41,246 nucleotides of DNA, from assembly GCA_002270565.1 (NCBI GenBank), contig NQMI01000234.1, forward strand, positions 1 through 41,246. Reading direction: 5' to 3'. This DNA comes from Stenocarpella maydis. Taxonomy: Eukaryota; Ascomycota; Sordariomycetes; Diaporthales; Diaporthaceae. The translations under genes were made by a program, and so were the position numbers. This document shows positions 1 to 10,572 of the stretch, piece by piece (position 1 is the stretch's first letter; each line of letters starts with the position of its first letter). The notes beneath the pieces were generated by a model. That model ran no database searches. It saw only the letters and a list, made by a program, of their open reading frames with translations, and was not told the DNA's origin.

Positions 1-76
1 CCCTAACCCTAACCCTAACCCTAACCCTAACCCTAACCCTAACCCTAACCCTAACCCTAACCCTAACCCTAACCCT
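1..76. repeat. Telomere, CCCTAA repeats
   Basis: Twelve and two-thirds perfect copies of CCCTAA run from the first base to 76, then unique sequence starts. CCCTAA on the + strand at a 5' end is the C-rich strand of a TTAGGG telomere, so this is the left end of a chromosome. Confidence 0.98.
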
Positions 77-98
77 GAGTAAATATAAAATATTTATT

Positions 99-626
99 TC
101 AGTACTTTTCTTTACATTTACCCATTGCAAGAGCCTGCTTGTTGCTCTTCATAACCGCAATCAGGGGACTAGATTTTGGTGCGGGCTTCTCGCCCTTTAG
201 CATCGTTGGTGCTTTGACCACCTCAAATTCGTCCTTGCTCTTCTGCAGGCCCTTGGAGGAGCTAGCCCTCCCATTTCCTCCCTGCGGCGCAGCTGCTTTT
301 TGGCCGTCCATCTGCGCCTGCCCTGGCCGCGGCTGCTGCGCGGGCGGAGCCTGCTGTGCCTGAGCTGGTGTGGCTTTCCGTTCGTTTTGTTGCAAGAGAG
401 TTCCGCCAGAGGCTTTGGACAAGGCGTGACTAGGCGGAGTAGAGGCATGCGGCGGACCGACAAAGGGCTGGCTTCTGAGTGGGACTGGCGTAACGCCTGA
501 GGTACGTGGCGGTTGGGGCGTCGCTGCTCCTGATGGGGCGGCAGTCCGGAAAGCAACATTCTGTTCTTTTGAGCCTCGTGCGGTGGCTTTGTTACCTATT
601 GTTGAAGAGGATTGAGAAGCCATCAT
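99..626 (-). CDS. Low-complexity Ala/Pro/Gln/Ser-rich hypothetical protein, telomere-adjacent
   Basis: Single-exon frame of 175 residues, read toward the telomere; its stop lies 22 bp from the first CCCTAA repeat. The protein is rich in Ala, Pro, Gln, Ser and Lys with no recognisable fold, and its C-terminus is basic. No family was recognised. Support for a real gene: a TATAAAAT box sits 92 bp upstream of the ATG, an AATAAA-like AT-rich stretch falls between stop and telomere, and the frame is long with GC-rich codons. Against: shorter overlapping frames exist on both strands. If real, its 3' untranslated region is essentially the telomere junction. Confidence 0.45.
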   Translation of the reverse strand: MMASQSSSTIGNKATARGSKEQNVAFRTAAPSGAATPQPPRTSGVTPVPLRSQPFVGPPHASTPPSHALSKASGGTLLQQNERKATPAQAQQAPPAQQPRPGQAQMDGQKAAAPQGGNGRASSSKGLQKSKDEFEVVKAPTMLKGEKPAPKSSPLIAVMKSNKQALAMGKCKEKY

Positions 627-640
627 GAATATATCAATAC

Positions 641-688
641 TCGTGTGTCTGTTCGTGTATGTGTGTGTGTGTTTGTGTGGTTGTGTGA
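641..688. repeat. GT-rich microsatellite
   Basis: Imperfect TG/GT repeat lying between the TATA-like box and the ATG of the telomere-adjacent ORF, so it would form part of its 5' untranslated region. Confidence 0.7.
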
Positions 689-717
689 GTTTATAATTAT
701 ATTGTCTGGATGGTATG

Positions 718-725
718 ATTTTATA
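718..725 (-). promoter_or_regulatory. TATA box for the telomere-adjacent ORF
   Basis: TATAAAAT on the minus strand, 92 bp upstream of the ATG at 626. The spacing suits a core promoter reading toward the telomere. Confidence 0.35.
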
Positions 726-726
726 G

Positions 727-1489
727 ATAGAATAATAGCTGTCCTGGAAACATCAAGAAGCACCATTCTTGGTAATCAAATATCCACACAATACAAGATC
801 GACTTGTTGTGTGTGGGGTCTTTTGGCTATTTTGAGTGGGCAGGGCCTGTTGGGCGGCTCAGGGGTGTCCTGAAACGTCGTTAGGAGGGCAGGGTACGCC
901 TCGGCCTACATTTGTTGGGGGCTCTAGACCAAGCAACAGACCCAATGGAGAAAAGGGCCGAACTCACATCATAAATGACAGGAAACTTTCAAAGGCCAGG
1001 ATAAATTTAGAGTCTATAACATCTTACCAACCTGGGCACTGACTTGGCTGCGGCCACGCGAGTTGGTTGAGCCTCTTGAATCCTGTTGCCACCATACTCT
1101 ATTTCAAGTAAACCTAGAGTGGAGCCGGTGCTGGAGTGTCTAACGCGTGTCCCCCCCCCTCCCTAAAAAAAGAATATGTGGTGGCTGGCTATTATCCTTT
1201 CAGAAACGCTTAAACAGCGGCCGCGAGCTATTCAGGACGTGGTGACTTGAGATTTTTATGCGAGGCGTTCCTAACCAGGTAGGGCACCTGAAATAAATGC
1301 TGACTAGAAATAACTAATTCTGGGCCCTTGTGTACTTAGGTTTGCGACCTACGTAGGCTCTTATTCTTGCTGAACGGCATATGTGAGTTTGCGGATGCAG
1401 GGCCGTCCCGCTAGAATTGATACAGCGATTGATACAAGGATGTATGAAATAGCAGGAACATAAAAGACTTTTCGTATTAGATAAATTGG
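727..1489. other. Intergenic, no gene seen
   Basis: Only short frames without family features. It contains a C9 run followed closely by A7 near 1151-1171. I see nothing else. Confidence 0.5.
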
Positions 1490-2743
1490 CTATTCTATTG
1501 GTATGGCTCCAAGATCCTCCTTAAGAGGCTCGTAGAACTCCAATTCTTCGAGAACTGGCTCGTACAAAGCCTTCTTTTCGCCACCAAATTCGTGGCGCAA
1601 CCACTCCTGGAAGCGCCTCACATCGGACAATAGTGTCGGCGCCCATCCAACTAAATCTAAGACGGATGTGTTCCAGAAGTGTTTTATAGGGTTTGGAGGC
1701 AGCCTCGCCAGTTGGACAGCTCCTTTCCCGTATTTGCTTAGTTCCCAGACCGTTGAAGCGTTGTAGTCGATGAGTACCACACGCTGCGGAGGTTCCTCCG
1801 GAAAATCCGGCGTCAGCTCCGGCGTGGGCTCCCGTGTAAGCTTGGGCGGCGGTATAAGAAACACATTCCGTGGCGCCAAATCTCGCTGGTCAATCCCTAC
1901 ATGGCGTTGCCTCACAACACCATCAAGTAGCATAGCTAATACCTGTAGGCGATAGTCTTCACTGAGATGTGTAGCGTCGATTTGATATGGACCGTTTTTA
2001 GCAAAAAGATCCTTCATGCAAATGCCTGGAAGATGTTCAATGAGAACAAGACGAATGCTCCTCTGGTGAGTTCCTCCATTATAGGATATAGGGAGGCTGA
2101 AAGACCACTGCAGTATACCGAGTCAGCTAAACTGCCGCCGGTCTCCCAACTTCTAGTGTGATTGTCTAAGGTATAGGATAGATATTCGAGAGATATCCTT
2201 CTGAGTGTGTCAAAGGCATAGCGGAAGGCTACTTACAGAACCAAAATACGCCGGAGCAAAGGACCCCGTCTGGCCAGCTCTTGTAAGGCATTCATATGCC
2301 GCAACTTCTCGAGCGTAATCCTCGTCAGCTCTGAGTACAACATCACACGGATAGTTGCCGATATCCGAAGTAAAAGAGTAGTACAGAGGGTCGTATATCT
2401 TTGCTACTGCTTCAAAGGGAGCGGCGTTTTCGTCTTCTCCACAGGGCGTAATTGAACAGAGCAGTATTTGAGCACCTCGTGCGTTTCCAATAGCGAGAGA
2501 TGTAGTGACGATGAGCCGAGCAGTCCTAGGTTTTGTCGGAGGCGGTGTCTCGCGTAGTGGATGAGTGACGACATGTTTAGTCTGGGACACAGAGTTCAGC
2601 CACTCCTCAGTGCGCCACGGATAGGACGAAGTTGGATAGTCGCCGCCAAAGGGTAGAGGGGCAACATGAGCCGAAATATCGACTCCGAAACCCGGAAGAT
2701 ATGGACAATTAGGTTTGTATGGGTCCGGAGGTGGCATCCACAT
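1490..2743 (-). CDS. Protein-kinase-like (phosphotransferase-fold) protein
   Basis: Two exons (2237-2743 and 1490-2107) joined in phase 0 across a 129-bp GT-AG intron give 374 residues. The N-lobe carries a likely VAIK-type lysine, K115, in AVAKIYDP. The C-lobe has a hinge-like LVLIEHLPG at about residues 191-199, a catalytic loop HVGIDQRDLAPRN at about 238-250 (D245, N250) and a metal-binding IDYN at about 282-285 in place of DFG. This QRDLAPRN plus IDYN arrangement is typical of a large, mostly uncharacterised fungal kinase-like family. Key residues are present, so activity is possible. The substrate is unknown. It is divergent from the nuclease-like gene at 3813. Start chosen as the first Met of the frame. 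Confidence 0.75.
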
Positions 2744-3812
2744 CTTGTGGAGGTGTGTCGGTCGTGCAGAGACAGGTCTAGGCGGGTGTTGTCTGGGTGA
2801 AAGAGATTGCAGAGGGGCATCGACGCCAGACGGGTGAGTGGGAGATCAGAATGACAGATGCGATAGATGCAAGGGCAGCACTTTTGATGTGTAAGATGGT
2901 ATGTGTCAACTCCGAGTGAGTGCAGAGTGTTGGAGAAGGTTCAATCTTGCCTCGTGTCGGTCGGTCATGGGGGGTCACCCGTATACGTATACGTACTTGG
3001 TGATAGTCAATCGACTCGTCGGACAGGCTATGGTGTTGAGGGGAGAGTCGCAGCGAAGGTGCAGCCCCATCAAGATCTAGCTATGGTTGCCTGGTGCTTG
3101 CGCACGGGCCACCGAGTACTCTGTGCCCAGCGCCCTGGCACAACCAACACCTCGCTTGAATCCTTGAGGCACAGCGAGGACAATGCAGATGGAAATAGAT
3201 CATTTGAGCTGTTGGTGCTGCTGAAACATCGCCCAGGTGGCACAGCGTGGCCAGTGTGCCCCATAGCTAGAAATAGCTTGGTTGGCCCAACTTGGCCGCT
3301 TTAGCTGTGGCGAAGGACCAATCAAACTGCTGTGGGGTGGTGTTCCTGTGAGGCATCCAACAGATAGTACACAAACCCGTACATGTGAGTGCTCAGATGC
3401 TAGCTGCATAGATACCTACTTACAATCACTCTCGGTCGACATGGCCGCTGGATCCGGCCAAGTCTAGGTTGCTTGTGGCCCGGCCGTTGCTATCCATGCA
3501 ATGGCCTTGACCTAAATAAGCATGTGCGAGGACCTGATGCAACTAGGGCGTGATTATGCAGCTGGGGCCTGCTCCCATACAATACATAGGCTTGGGGGCC
3601 GAATCATTCAATCCTCAGGCCAAAAGGGTGGATGCGGATCTCTTGATATATAGATGCGCATTCTTCAGCCTGTCGTCTCTTCCAGGTCACCGCATTCACG
3701 CAGGATTCCAAACAGGCTTCCATCTATACGATCGTGCTGGCTCTACCTATTATTATTACCTAAATCCATCTCTCATCACCTAGCAAGTATCTCCATTTTA
3801 CCCTTTTAAAAT
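2744..3812. other. Intergenic region between divergent genes
   Basis: About 1.07 kb separating the starts of the kinase-like gene (minus) and the nuclease-like gene (plus), so it must hold both promoters. A TATATA stretch lies near 3646. Small frames on both strands look non-coding. Confidence 0.5.
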
Positions 3813-4688
3813 ATGACAGCCCAGGTCGACCTTCGACGGTGTTTCGTGCAACCTTTCACTATCCCGATCGGCAATTATTATACCGAACCACTCCTCAATA
3901 CGAATCCGAACTCGTCAAGCACGACCACTGCGACGGTCTCCCCTCCAAAGTTCGCCCAGAAAGTCCCCAAGTCCTACTGGATCGACAATTGCACTGGCTT
4001 CATGGGGCTGATGCCTGCCAATGTCCAGCAAATTCTCCAGAATGAGAACCTGTATCATGACGAACCCATTACCCGCCATGCCAGTGAAGGCGACGTGGTC
4101 CGCTCTGCGGCCATGTATGTCCTTCATCCAGTGAACCAAGCTCTGGCTGTTCATCCGAATACAACTGGCTCTGTGACCTGTCTGTCGGAAACAGCGGCAG
4201 ACAAACTGCGCGCCGACATCACATACTTCAGGAATACAGCACCATCAAAGCGTGCATTTGCTGTAGTCGAGTTCAAAAAACGTCAGCTCATTGACCCGAG
4301 ACAGTTCGAAAAAGCTGAGAAGGTCAACTCTGCTAGGACCCGAGCTCAGGTCATTCAGCAAGCCCCCGATCTCGTGGCACGCGCGGCGGACAATAATAAA
4401 GATCAGACATTTTACGATCTATATTCATGCAAATTGATGAAACAGGCCGCTGCATACGCTACACGGCATCGCACAAAGTACGTTGCGTTGTTCAACTGGG
4501 GGGTCCTGGTGCTTGTGCAGTTCGAAGCGATGGAGCTTACCGATACTGCTGGGGTCATGTTCACCCCGGAACAGTTGAGGAACAACGGCGTGGGCGAGTG
4601 GTGCCAGACCACAATTATCAAAGAGCAACATCACATGCGCCCAGCATTGTTGGGGTTCCTGGCCGAGGCCTATAGTTTGACGCCTTGA
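3813..4688 (+). CDS. PD-(D/E)xK nuclease-like hypothetical protein
   Basis: Single exon, 291 residues, clean ATG. The core looks like the PD-(D/E)xK nuclease fold: an early acidic residue E92 in SEGDVV, then D135 in RADITYF, then a beta-strand ending E153-F-K155 (FAVVEFKK), and a helix with Q211 followed by a hydrophobic strand (VALFNWGVLVLVQF). D135-x17-E-x-K is the classical spacing of motifs II and III. No signal peptide or membrane segment. Many fungi carry such proteins as unnamed expanded families; some related folds occur in effector or genome-conflict proteins. Function here is inferred from fold only. Its start faces that of the kinase-like gene. Confidence 0.6.
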   Translation: MTAQVDLRRCFVQPFTIPIGNYYTEPLLNTNPNSSSTTTATVSPPKFAQKVPKSYWIDNCTGFMGLMPANVQQILQNENLYHDEPITRHASEGDVVRSAAMYVLHPVNQALAVHPNTTGSVTCLSETAADKLRADITYFRNTAPSKRAFAVVEFKKRQLIDPRQFEKAEKVNSARTRAQVIQQAPDLVARAADNNKDQTFYDLYSCKLMKQAAAYATRHRTKYVALFNWGVLVLVQFEAMELTDTAGVMFTPEQLRNNGVGEWCQTTIIKEQHHMRPALLGFLAEAYSLTP

Positions 4689-4835
4689 TAGGCAGCCGTG
4701 CAAACCACCCGTCTATCATCTCGTGAGGATCATCTTGTTATTTTCTGGGGAGCATGGCGAGAGACAAGTAGAGGCGGGCGAGTGGGGGTAGCCACGGCGA
4801 GCAAGTAACCGTCATAGTTTCCAGACTTAATGGAA

Positions 4836-4885
4836 TAACATCATCGCCCCGGCTTCCGGCCGGGCCCCCCTTCCGGCTGCCCTAC
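4836..4885 (+). repeat. GC-rich interspersed repeat, copy 1
   Basis: Begins TAACATCATCGCCCCGG and contains two CTTCCGG blocks flanking a G/C-rich palindromic core. It is nearly identical to copies at 5009 and 41154 in the same orientation. It stands out sharply from AT-rich flanks. Confidence 0.8.
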
Positions 4886-5008
4886 AACCGTGTATGCGTA
4901 TGAACGCGTCTATACCCACCCTCCAGGAAAACTTAAATATCTTAATAAGGGATTTTTTTTCTTCTTACCAAACTTTATGTATATGTTAATTAGATAATTA
5001 TAAAGTAA

Positions 5009-5058
5009 TAACATCGTCGCCCCGGCTTCCGGCCGGGCCCCCCTTCCGGCCGCCCTAC
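5009..5058 (+). repeat. GC-rich interspersed repeat, copy 2
   Basis: Same unit as at 4836, starting TAACATCGTCGCCCCGG, 173 bp further on. It lies just before the decayed retroelement body, so it may be part of that element or of a nested insertion. Confidence 0.8.
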
Positions 5059-5119
5059 CCACCCACTATGCCACTATTCCCAACGTCAATTTCCCGCCAC
5101 AACTATTACCGAGCCCTCT

Positions 5120-7170
5120 TCTGTTGNTTAAAGTAATTAAGGAATAGCCAACCCCTATAAGCATTAAGGATATTAGAGCATTCCTTAGATATACTAACTT
5201 CTATTAACAATTCATTATACAGTATAGCAACATTATAAAACCATTAATAGACCTTATTAAGAAGGATTATGCCTTTAAATAGATAGATACTAAATAATAA
5301 GCTTTTTAAATACTTAAGGATAAGGTTATAGAAGACCCTATACTTAAGGAAGCAAACCCAGAGAAGGAATTTGAAATCTATATAGATGCCTCAAATAACG
5401 CTATAGGCAGAGAACTTACTCAAAAAGACAACTAAAGAAGGATATAAATTATTACAAACTTTACCAAGAACTTTAATAAATTAGAAACCTACTATACTAT
5501 ACTAGATAAGGAATTTATGGCTATAATATATACATTCTAGGAATGGTAATACTACCTTATAGGAGCTAAAAAGCAGATTAAACTCTATATAGATTATAAG
5601 AATCTTATAATTTTTATAATAACTAAGACTCTTAATAAACAATAAATCCAATATATAGAGTTCTTATTATAATTCAATATTAAGGTTATCCATATAAATA
5701 AAGTTAAAAATACAAGAGCAGATATACTTAATTAAAGACCTAACTATTAGAATAAGGATTTATTTATAAAATGAATAGTATTTAAAACCTAAGAAGACAG
5801 AAGCCTTATTCTTAACTGTAAACTTAATACTATAATTAGAGTTAACTTCCAAACTAGAAAAACCCCTACCAATCTAAAGAAATAAAATAAGTTAATTATA
5901 AAAATATATAAAGCACTAGTATATAGCCACTAATGTATTATAGTAATAATTAAAAGGATTAAGCAAAATTACCAAATTGCCAACCTTAAGAAGAAGGTTC
6001 AAAACATCATTAGTAAATGCAACTTATATAATAAAAATAAAGCCTCTAAATACAAACTATATAAATTATTAAAACCCCTACTAATACCTACAGCTATATA
6101 GTCATCTATTAGCCTAGACTTTATCATTAAGCTACCTCTCTTATAATAACCCTTAACTAGGGTACTATATAATAGTATTCTAGTAGTAGTTTATAAACTA
6201 AGCAAGTATATATACTTCATACCATATGAGGAAGCTAGCACTATAGAGGAACTTATATATACATTCTTATAAATCATTATAAGCAACTATAAAATACTAT
6301 ATGAAATCATCTTAGATAAAGACGAACTCTTTATATTAAACTTTTAGAAGTTACTAATAAAGTAACTTAAAGTAAAGCACAAGCTCTTAACAATAGTATA
6401 TCTATAAACAGACAAACAAATAGAATAAATCAACCAGATTATAGAATAATACCTCCAATACTATATTAATTAATTATAGGATAATTAGGTTAAACTACTA
6501 CCATTAGTATAGTTTGCCGATAATAGCACAACTACCAGCATAACTAAATAGTTACCCTTCTTTACACTCTATAGATATAAACCCCAGGCATATTACAAAT
6601 TACTACCAGATAATACCCTAGTAAAATCAGTAGAATAAAAAGCAATATAAATTAGATAAATCCAGAAGGATATCTAAGTAGAACTTTCTTTTATATAAGA
6701 ATAAATAGCGAAATATGTAAATTAGAAAGGAATTAAGAGACTAATTCTTAAGGAGGGAGATAAGGTTTACCTTCTTTACTAAAATATTAAAACTAAGCGA
6801 CCTAGTGAAAAGCTTAACTATAAAAAAATTAGCCCCTTTGAAATCTTAAGAAAACTTTTAGATACTAACTATAAACTCTTGCTACCTAAAGGAATAAAAC
6901 AATACCTAATCTTTTATATCTTACTCTTGAAACTAGTACCTAAAAATATAAAACTTAAAATATAGATTAAAACCCTTAATAAATATAATAAGGAATATAA
7001 AGTAAAAAACATTATAAACTTAAGATAGTACTAAAGGATAATGGAGTACCTTATTAAATAGAAAGGCTATAATTCTAGTGAAAATATATGGGAACTAGCC
7101 TAAAACTTAACCTACTATTATAATAAACTTGAAAAGTACCATATTCGGACTATTATGAAATAGTTCTAGA
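5120..7170 (+). mobile_element. RIP-degraded Ty3/gypsy chromovirus pol fragment
   Basis: Conceptual translation, ignoring stops, follows the pol order of a Ty3/gypsy element. There is an end of reverse transcriptase/start of RNase H (EFEIYIDASNNAIG near 5360-5410), RNase H (LDKEF...GAKKQ near 5510-5580), an integrase core (SISLDFI...NSILVVVYKLSKYIYFIP near 6100-6220) and a C-terminal chromodomain-like segment (EYLIK..GYNSSENIWE near 7043-7100). Frames are broken by many TAA and TAG codons where Gln (CAA) and Trp (TGG) are expected. Such C-to-T changes are what repeat-induced point mutation causes. The element is strongly AT-rich, non-functional, and lacks clear gag and LTRs. One ambiguous base (N) lies at 5127. 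Confidence 0.85.
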
Positions 7171-7199
7171 AACTAGAAATGCAGCCTGAAAACCCTATA

Positions 7200-7690
7200 T
7201 ATAATAAACTATAATGAACTCTGATGAATTTGTGCTATAAAATAGCATTCAGTTCAGCGTGTGTTTCGGCAGGGTCGCAGTGTGGTGCTCTGAGGTGAAT
7301 TCGGACGATTGACAATGGTCTGGACAACTTTGTATTGAATTAAGTTGGGCTTCTGTAAGCCCTCCTTATATACCCTCCGACCTCGTCTCACCCCTGGGCA
7401 CGCTGCGGTCGGCTCTGGTGCAAATTTGCAAATGCCGGAAAATTCGCCCTTCCAACACACCATCTTTGGTTCCAAACAACTAGCCAACCACAGCCCTAGC
7501 AATGCCCAAATTAAGTACATACAAACTTCAGAAATCAGGCTATCTAATGCACTAAGTTATATACCTTTTGGGTAAGAAATAAGGGTAATGCAGAGGTCTG
7601 AATTAAGGTGCAAATGCAGGCCAAAATAATCGACTCACGGCCACCAAACTCATCTTGCGTCACGCACGCACTGGGCGTACTTAGCGAAAA
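7200..7690. other. Higher-GC segment, possible LTR or unrelated insert
   Basis: Base composition rises abruptly after the retroelement. A GGTATATAAGGA box on the minus strand (about 7363-7374) and start/stop-poor sequence resemble an LTR promoter region, but I could not find a matching second LTR. Small frames here look non-coding. Confidence 0.25.
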
Positions 7691-7703
7691 TCGCCTGACT
7701 CGC

Positions 7704-7778
7704 AAGTCTAGGGTAACTCCTTGCTAGGAAGTCTAGGGTAACTCCTTACAACGAAGTCTAGGGTAACTCCTTGCACGG
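7704..7778. repeat. 25-bp tandem repeat, three copies
   Basis: Units at 7704-7728, 7729-7753 and 7754-7778 share AAGTCTAGGGTAACTCCTT followed by a variable 6-base tail. Confidence 0.9.
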
Positions 7779-7799
7779 AGTACCAACGCCCTGCTGAGC

Positions 7800-9560
7800 G
7801 GTTCCGTTTAACATGAACTAATAATATAATAAAACCACACAATAAACCCCAGCTTTTATAGCTAAAATAAGGAAAACAACTAATAAGAGACTAGTTATAA
7901 TGGGAATAACTAGAAGCTAGCAACCAGTTAACCCCTTAAAAAAGCATACTAATACTAGTTACCCTATCCAACTAATAACCTGAATACTGGTTATACCTAT
8001 CTAAATGAATACTAATATCTATACCCTACACCCCAGCAAATACTAGTCACAGGAAAACAAGATCAGAACAACACAGCACAACCAGTAAACTAAAGACAGC
8101 CAGGAACTAGGATCAGTCAGATAACAATCAAATAAGTTCTATTCCTAATAATAAGAATCAAGCACTAAAATAAGCTACCCATAGGTGCATTTCCTTCACT
8201 ACCCTCATTACTAGTACCTACAAATTCAGACCAACTAGTACTATTATCTATCAAGAAACTCTAATTAAAAACTCTTACTTTACCCTTGTAATGCAGCTAT
8301 ACTTCCTATACTACCATCCTACCAGCCTCCTTAGTGAAACTTTAGTAAACCACCTTAGCGGATTGCTTGGCAATCTGCTTCTACTTAGCATCAGCTTCCT
8401 CCTTTTCCATACAATCTAACTCATCTAAATTTAATAAACCCTAATGGATAGCCTAAGATATCCTCTTATACTATATATACTTCTGCTTGTGTAAATGAAG
8501 GAGCTTCTCCTTTAATTCTTTAATCTTATCCTCTAGTTTTTAGTGTTAAGCTAAGATATATAAAAGGTCCTTAGAGTTGTTTAGTTCCAGGATATTATAC
8601 TTTAACCGCTGCTACTGAATATACTTAGTATAATGATTAAAGGCCTTCTTTAAGACCTTGCAGCTTTTAATGCCCTGTGCCTTATAAGAAGAATAAGGTT
8701 GTATAGTAATAGCATTCTGCAGAATAATAAACAATAAGGAATTATATTGCTTAACCTTCCTAAAATAATAAGATAATTTAGAAACCTAGAAATCCTTAAC
8801 TCTAGATAATATAATAGATTAGGAAGGCATAAATGGAGGTACTAATAAGCAAGAATAACTTATAGAGCACTTTTAAGGATAAAAGAAGTAAGGAGAGAGA
8901 TAGTATTATGAGCTAATACGCATTGGCTGCTAACTACCGCAGAAGACAACCCCGTAGGGCGGGAAACAGCTCCCGAAAAGGTTATCCCGCCTGATCCAAT
9001 TAGTAATGCCACCATATTAGGGTTAGGGTCTAGCTTATAAACACTCAATTGCAAGCTATATAAGCCCGCTTAAAGGATAAAGTATTAAGCCTCATGTAAT
9101 AGCTTGATGGCTCGGTATGTAAGCCTGCAAGCTACTAAAGAGTTAGAATATATATATAGATATAGTTATTACTATAGTAGATAGTTTTTATAAAATAAAC
9201 TCTTCAGTTGTTAATCTAAGTATTCAATCCCAGCATTAGATAGCCTTATAGCTAATAATTATTATTAGTTAATAATATTGCTTAATAACCGCCTAATAAT
9301 GTATTCTAAATATAAACCCTTGATCTTTCAGGTCTAAAAAGCACTTGGAAACCCTCTGATCATTACATTTATTAACTTTTTAAATTTAAAAAGTCAGAAA
9401 GAATATATTAACTTATAAGGTTGGTAATATTTATATTAATAATAATTAATCTTTTCTTAAAAACAATTCTTCGTATAATATATAAGTAACTAATATTATT
9501 GTTTTATTTTTCATGAAAACATTTTTATCTTAAAACTCTAATATATATAAATAGAAAATA
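7800..9560. mobile_element. AT-rich decayed repeat block
   Basis: No open gene. The minus strand between about 8170 and 8760 reads as a stop-interrupted coding remnant rich in Lys, Glu and Leu (a probable coiled coil such as LEDKIKELKEKLLHLHKQK near 8490), which looks like part of an old transposon protein. The element class could not be assigned. A GC-richer patch at about 8900-9060 breaks the AT-rich trend. Confidence 0.5.
9017..9028 (+). repeat. Interstitial TTAGGG pair
   Basis: Two perfect TTAGGG units in tandem, in the opposite orientation to the terminal telomere of this end, inside the GC-richer patch of the decayed block. Confidence 0.7.
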
Positions 9561-10572
9561 TAGCTAGGGAGCCCCTTGCTATGGCTCGACAAGTCACTGA
9601 GCGATAATAAGGAGGGGTGTACACTGTGCACTGGTCTTATCCATCAGGGTGTCGGAATAGCGGTGCAGCCTTCCGAGGCCCTGTGTGGTAACACGGAAAA
9701 CGGCACTATCGATACCAATATCGGGTTTTGCACCAGCAGCCCACACATGCCACTCGTATTCCGAATCACCAATCCCACACTGTGAAGCCGGACAGGCTGA
9801 AAGCTTGTCTGAAAGCTTGGCTAAAAGCTTATGCATGCCATTGGGGCATGATGTGTACCTACTTAGCCAATCGGAACTGGGCGGGGCAGAAAGTGACGCC
9901 GGAACACCGGACAAGACCCTGAAGTCGCTTCAACTTCCCCAGAGCGATCAAAACGACGGACCCTTGTCCAATCATGAGATGCATCACAAGAGGGTAATAC
10001 GACTCGAAGACGCCGGATCATGCCGGACTGGTGGTGGAAACGTCGACGAATACTAGGCATACCTGCATCATCGGGCTGTTGCAACTGCCAGCCTGCCCAG
10101 GCTCCACTATCCGTATTTCCGAGATATCAGCTGCTAGTCCACTAGATTTACGCAGTGCAACGGTCGAGAAATTCGTCGGCCGTGCGAAGCACGATGCTGC
10201 AAACATACCGTACACCAGCCGAAGGGGACGAGGGGCTCAGAGTGGCCGCGCGTGCGCTGCGTCACAGGCGCACGTAAGTCGCAGCATGTTCTCAATAAGA
10301 TTTTCTTTTTCGGCGCCATGCGCAGTTGCCGATGCTGCCCCCTGCCTCAATGGTCCCGCAGCTCCTTCCATCGAGATAGGACATAGATGACGAGGAACCG
10401 GAAGCATGGGTTGTTGCGGCTGACTGTCACCCTCGCCACTTTTGCTGTGTCCCATCATGAAGGGGTAGAAAACATTTCAGAGTGGTAGTGGCGGTGGCCT
10501 CACCGTACTAGACTGAATAGTAAAATTATTGCAATCAGTTATCCATAATCTTCTTCTATCTCAACTTCTAAA
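9561..10572. other. Intergenic, no gene recognised
   Basis: Normal-GC sequence between the decayed block and the first UstYa gene. Several frames of 60-120 codons overlap on both strands without domain, signal peptide or splice logic. Three AAGCTT sites occur within about 30 bp (9799-9831). The 3' part must contain the promoter of the gene at 10573. Confidence 0.4.

Noticed and set aside
9594..10390. Overlapping frames of 60-120 codons considered as possible RiPP precursors
   Set aside because: No signal peptide, no repeated core and no regular dibasic cleavage sites on either strand.
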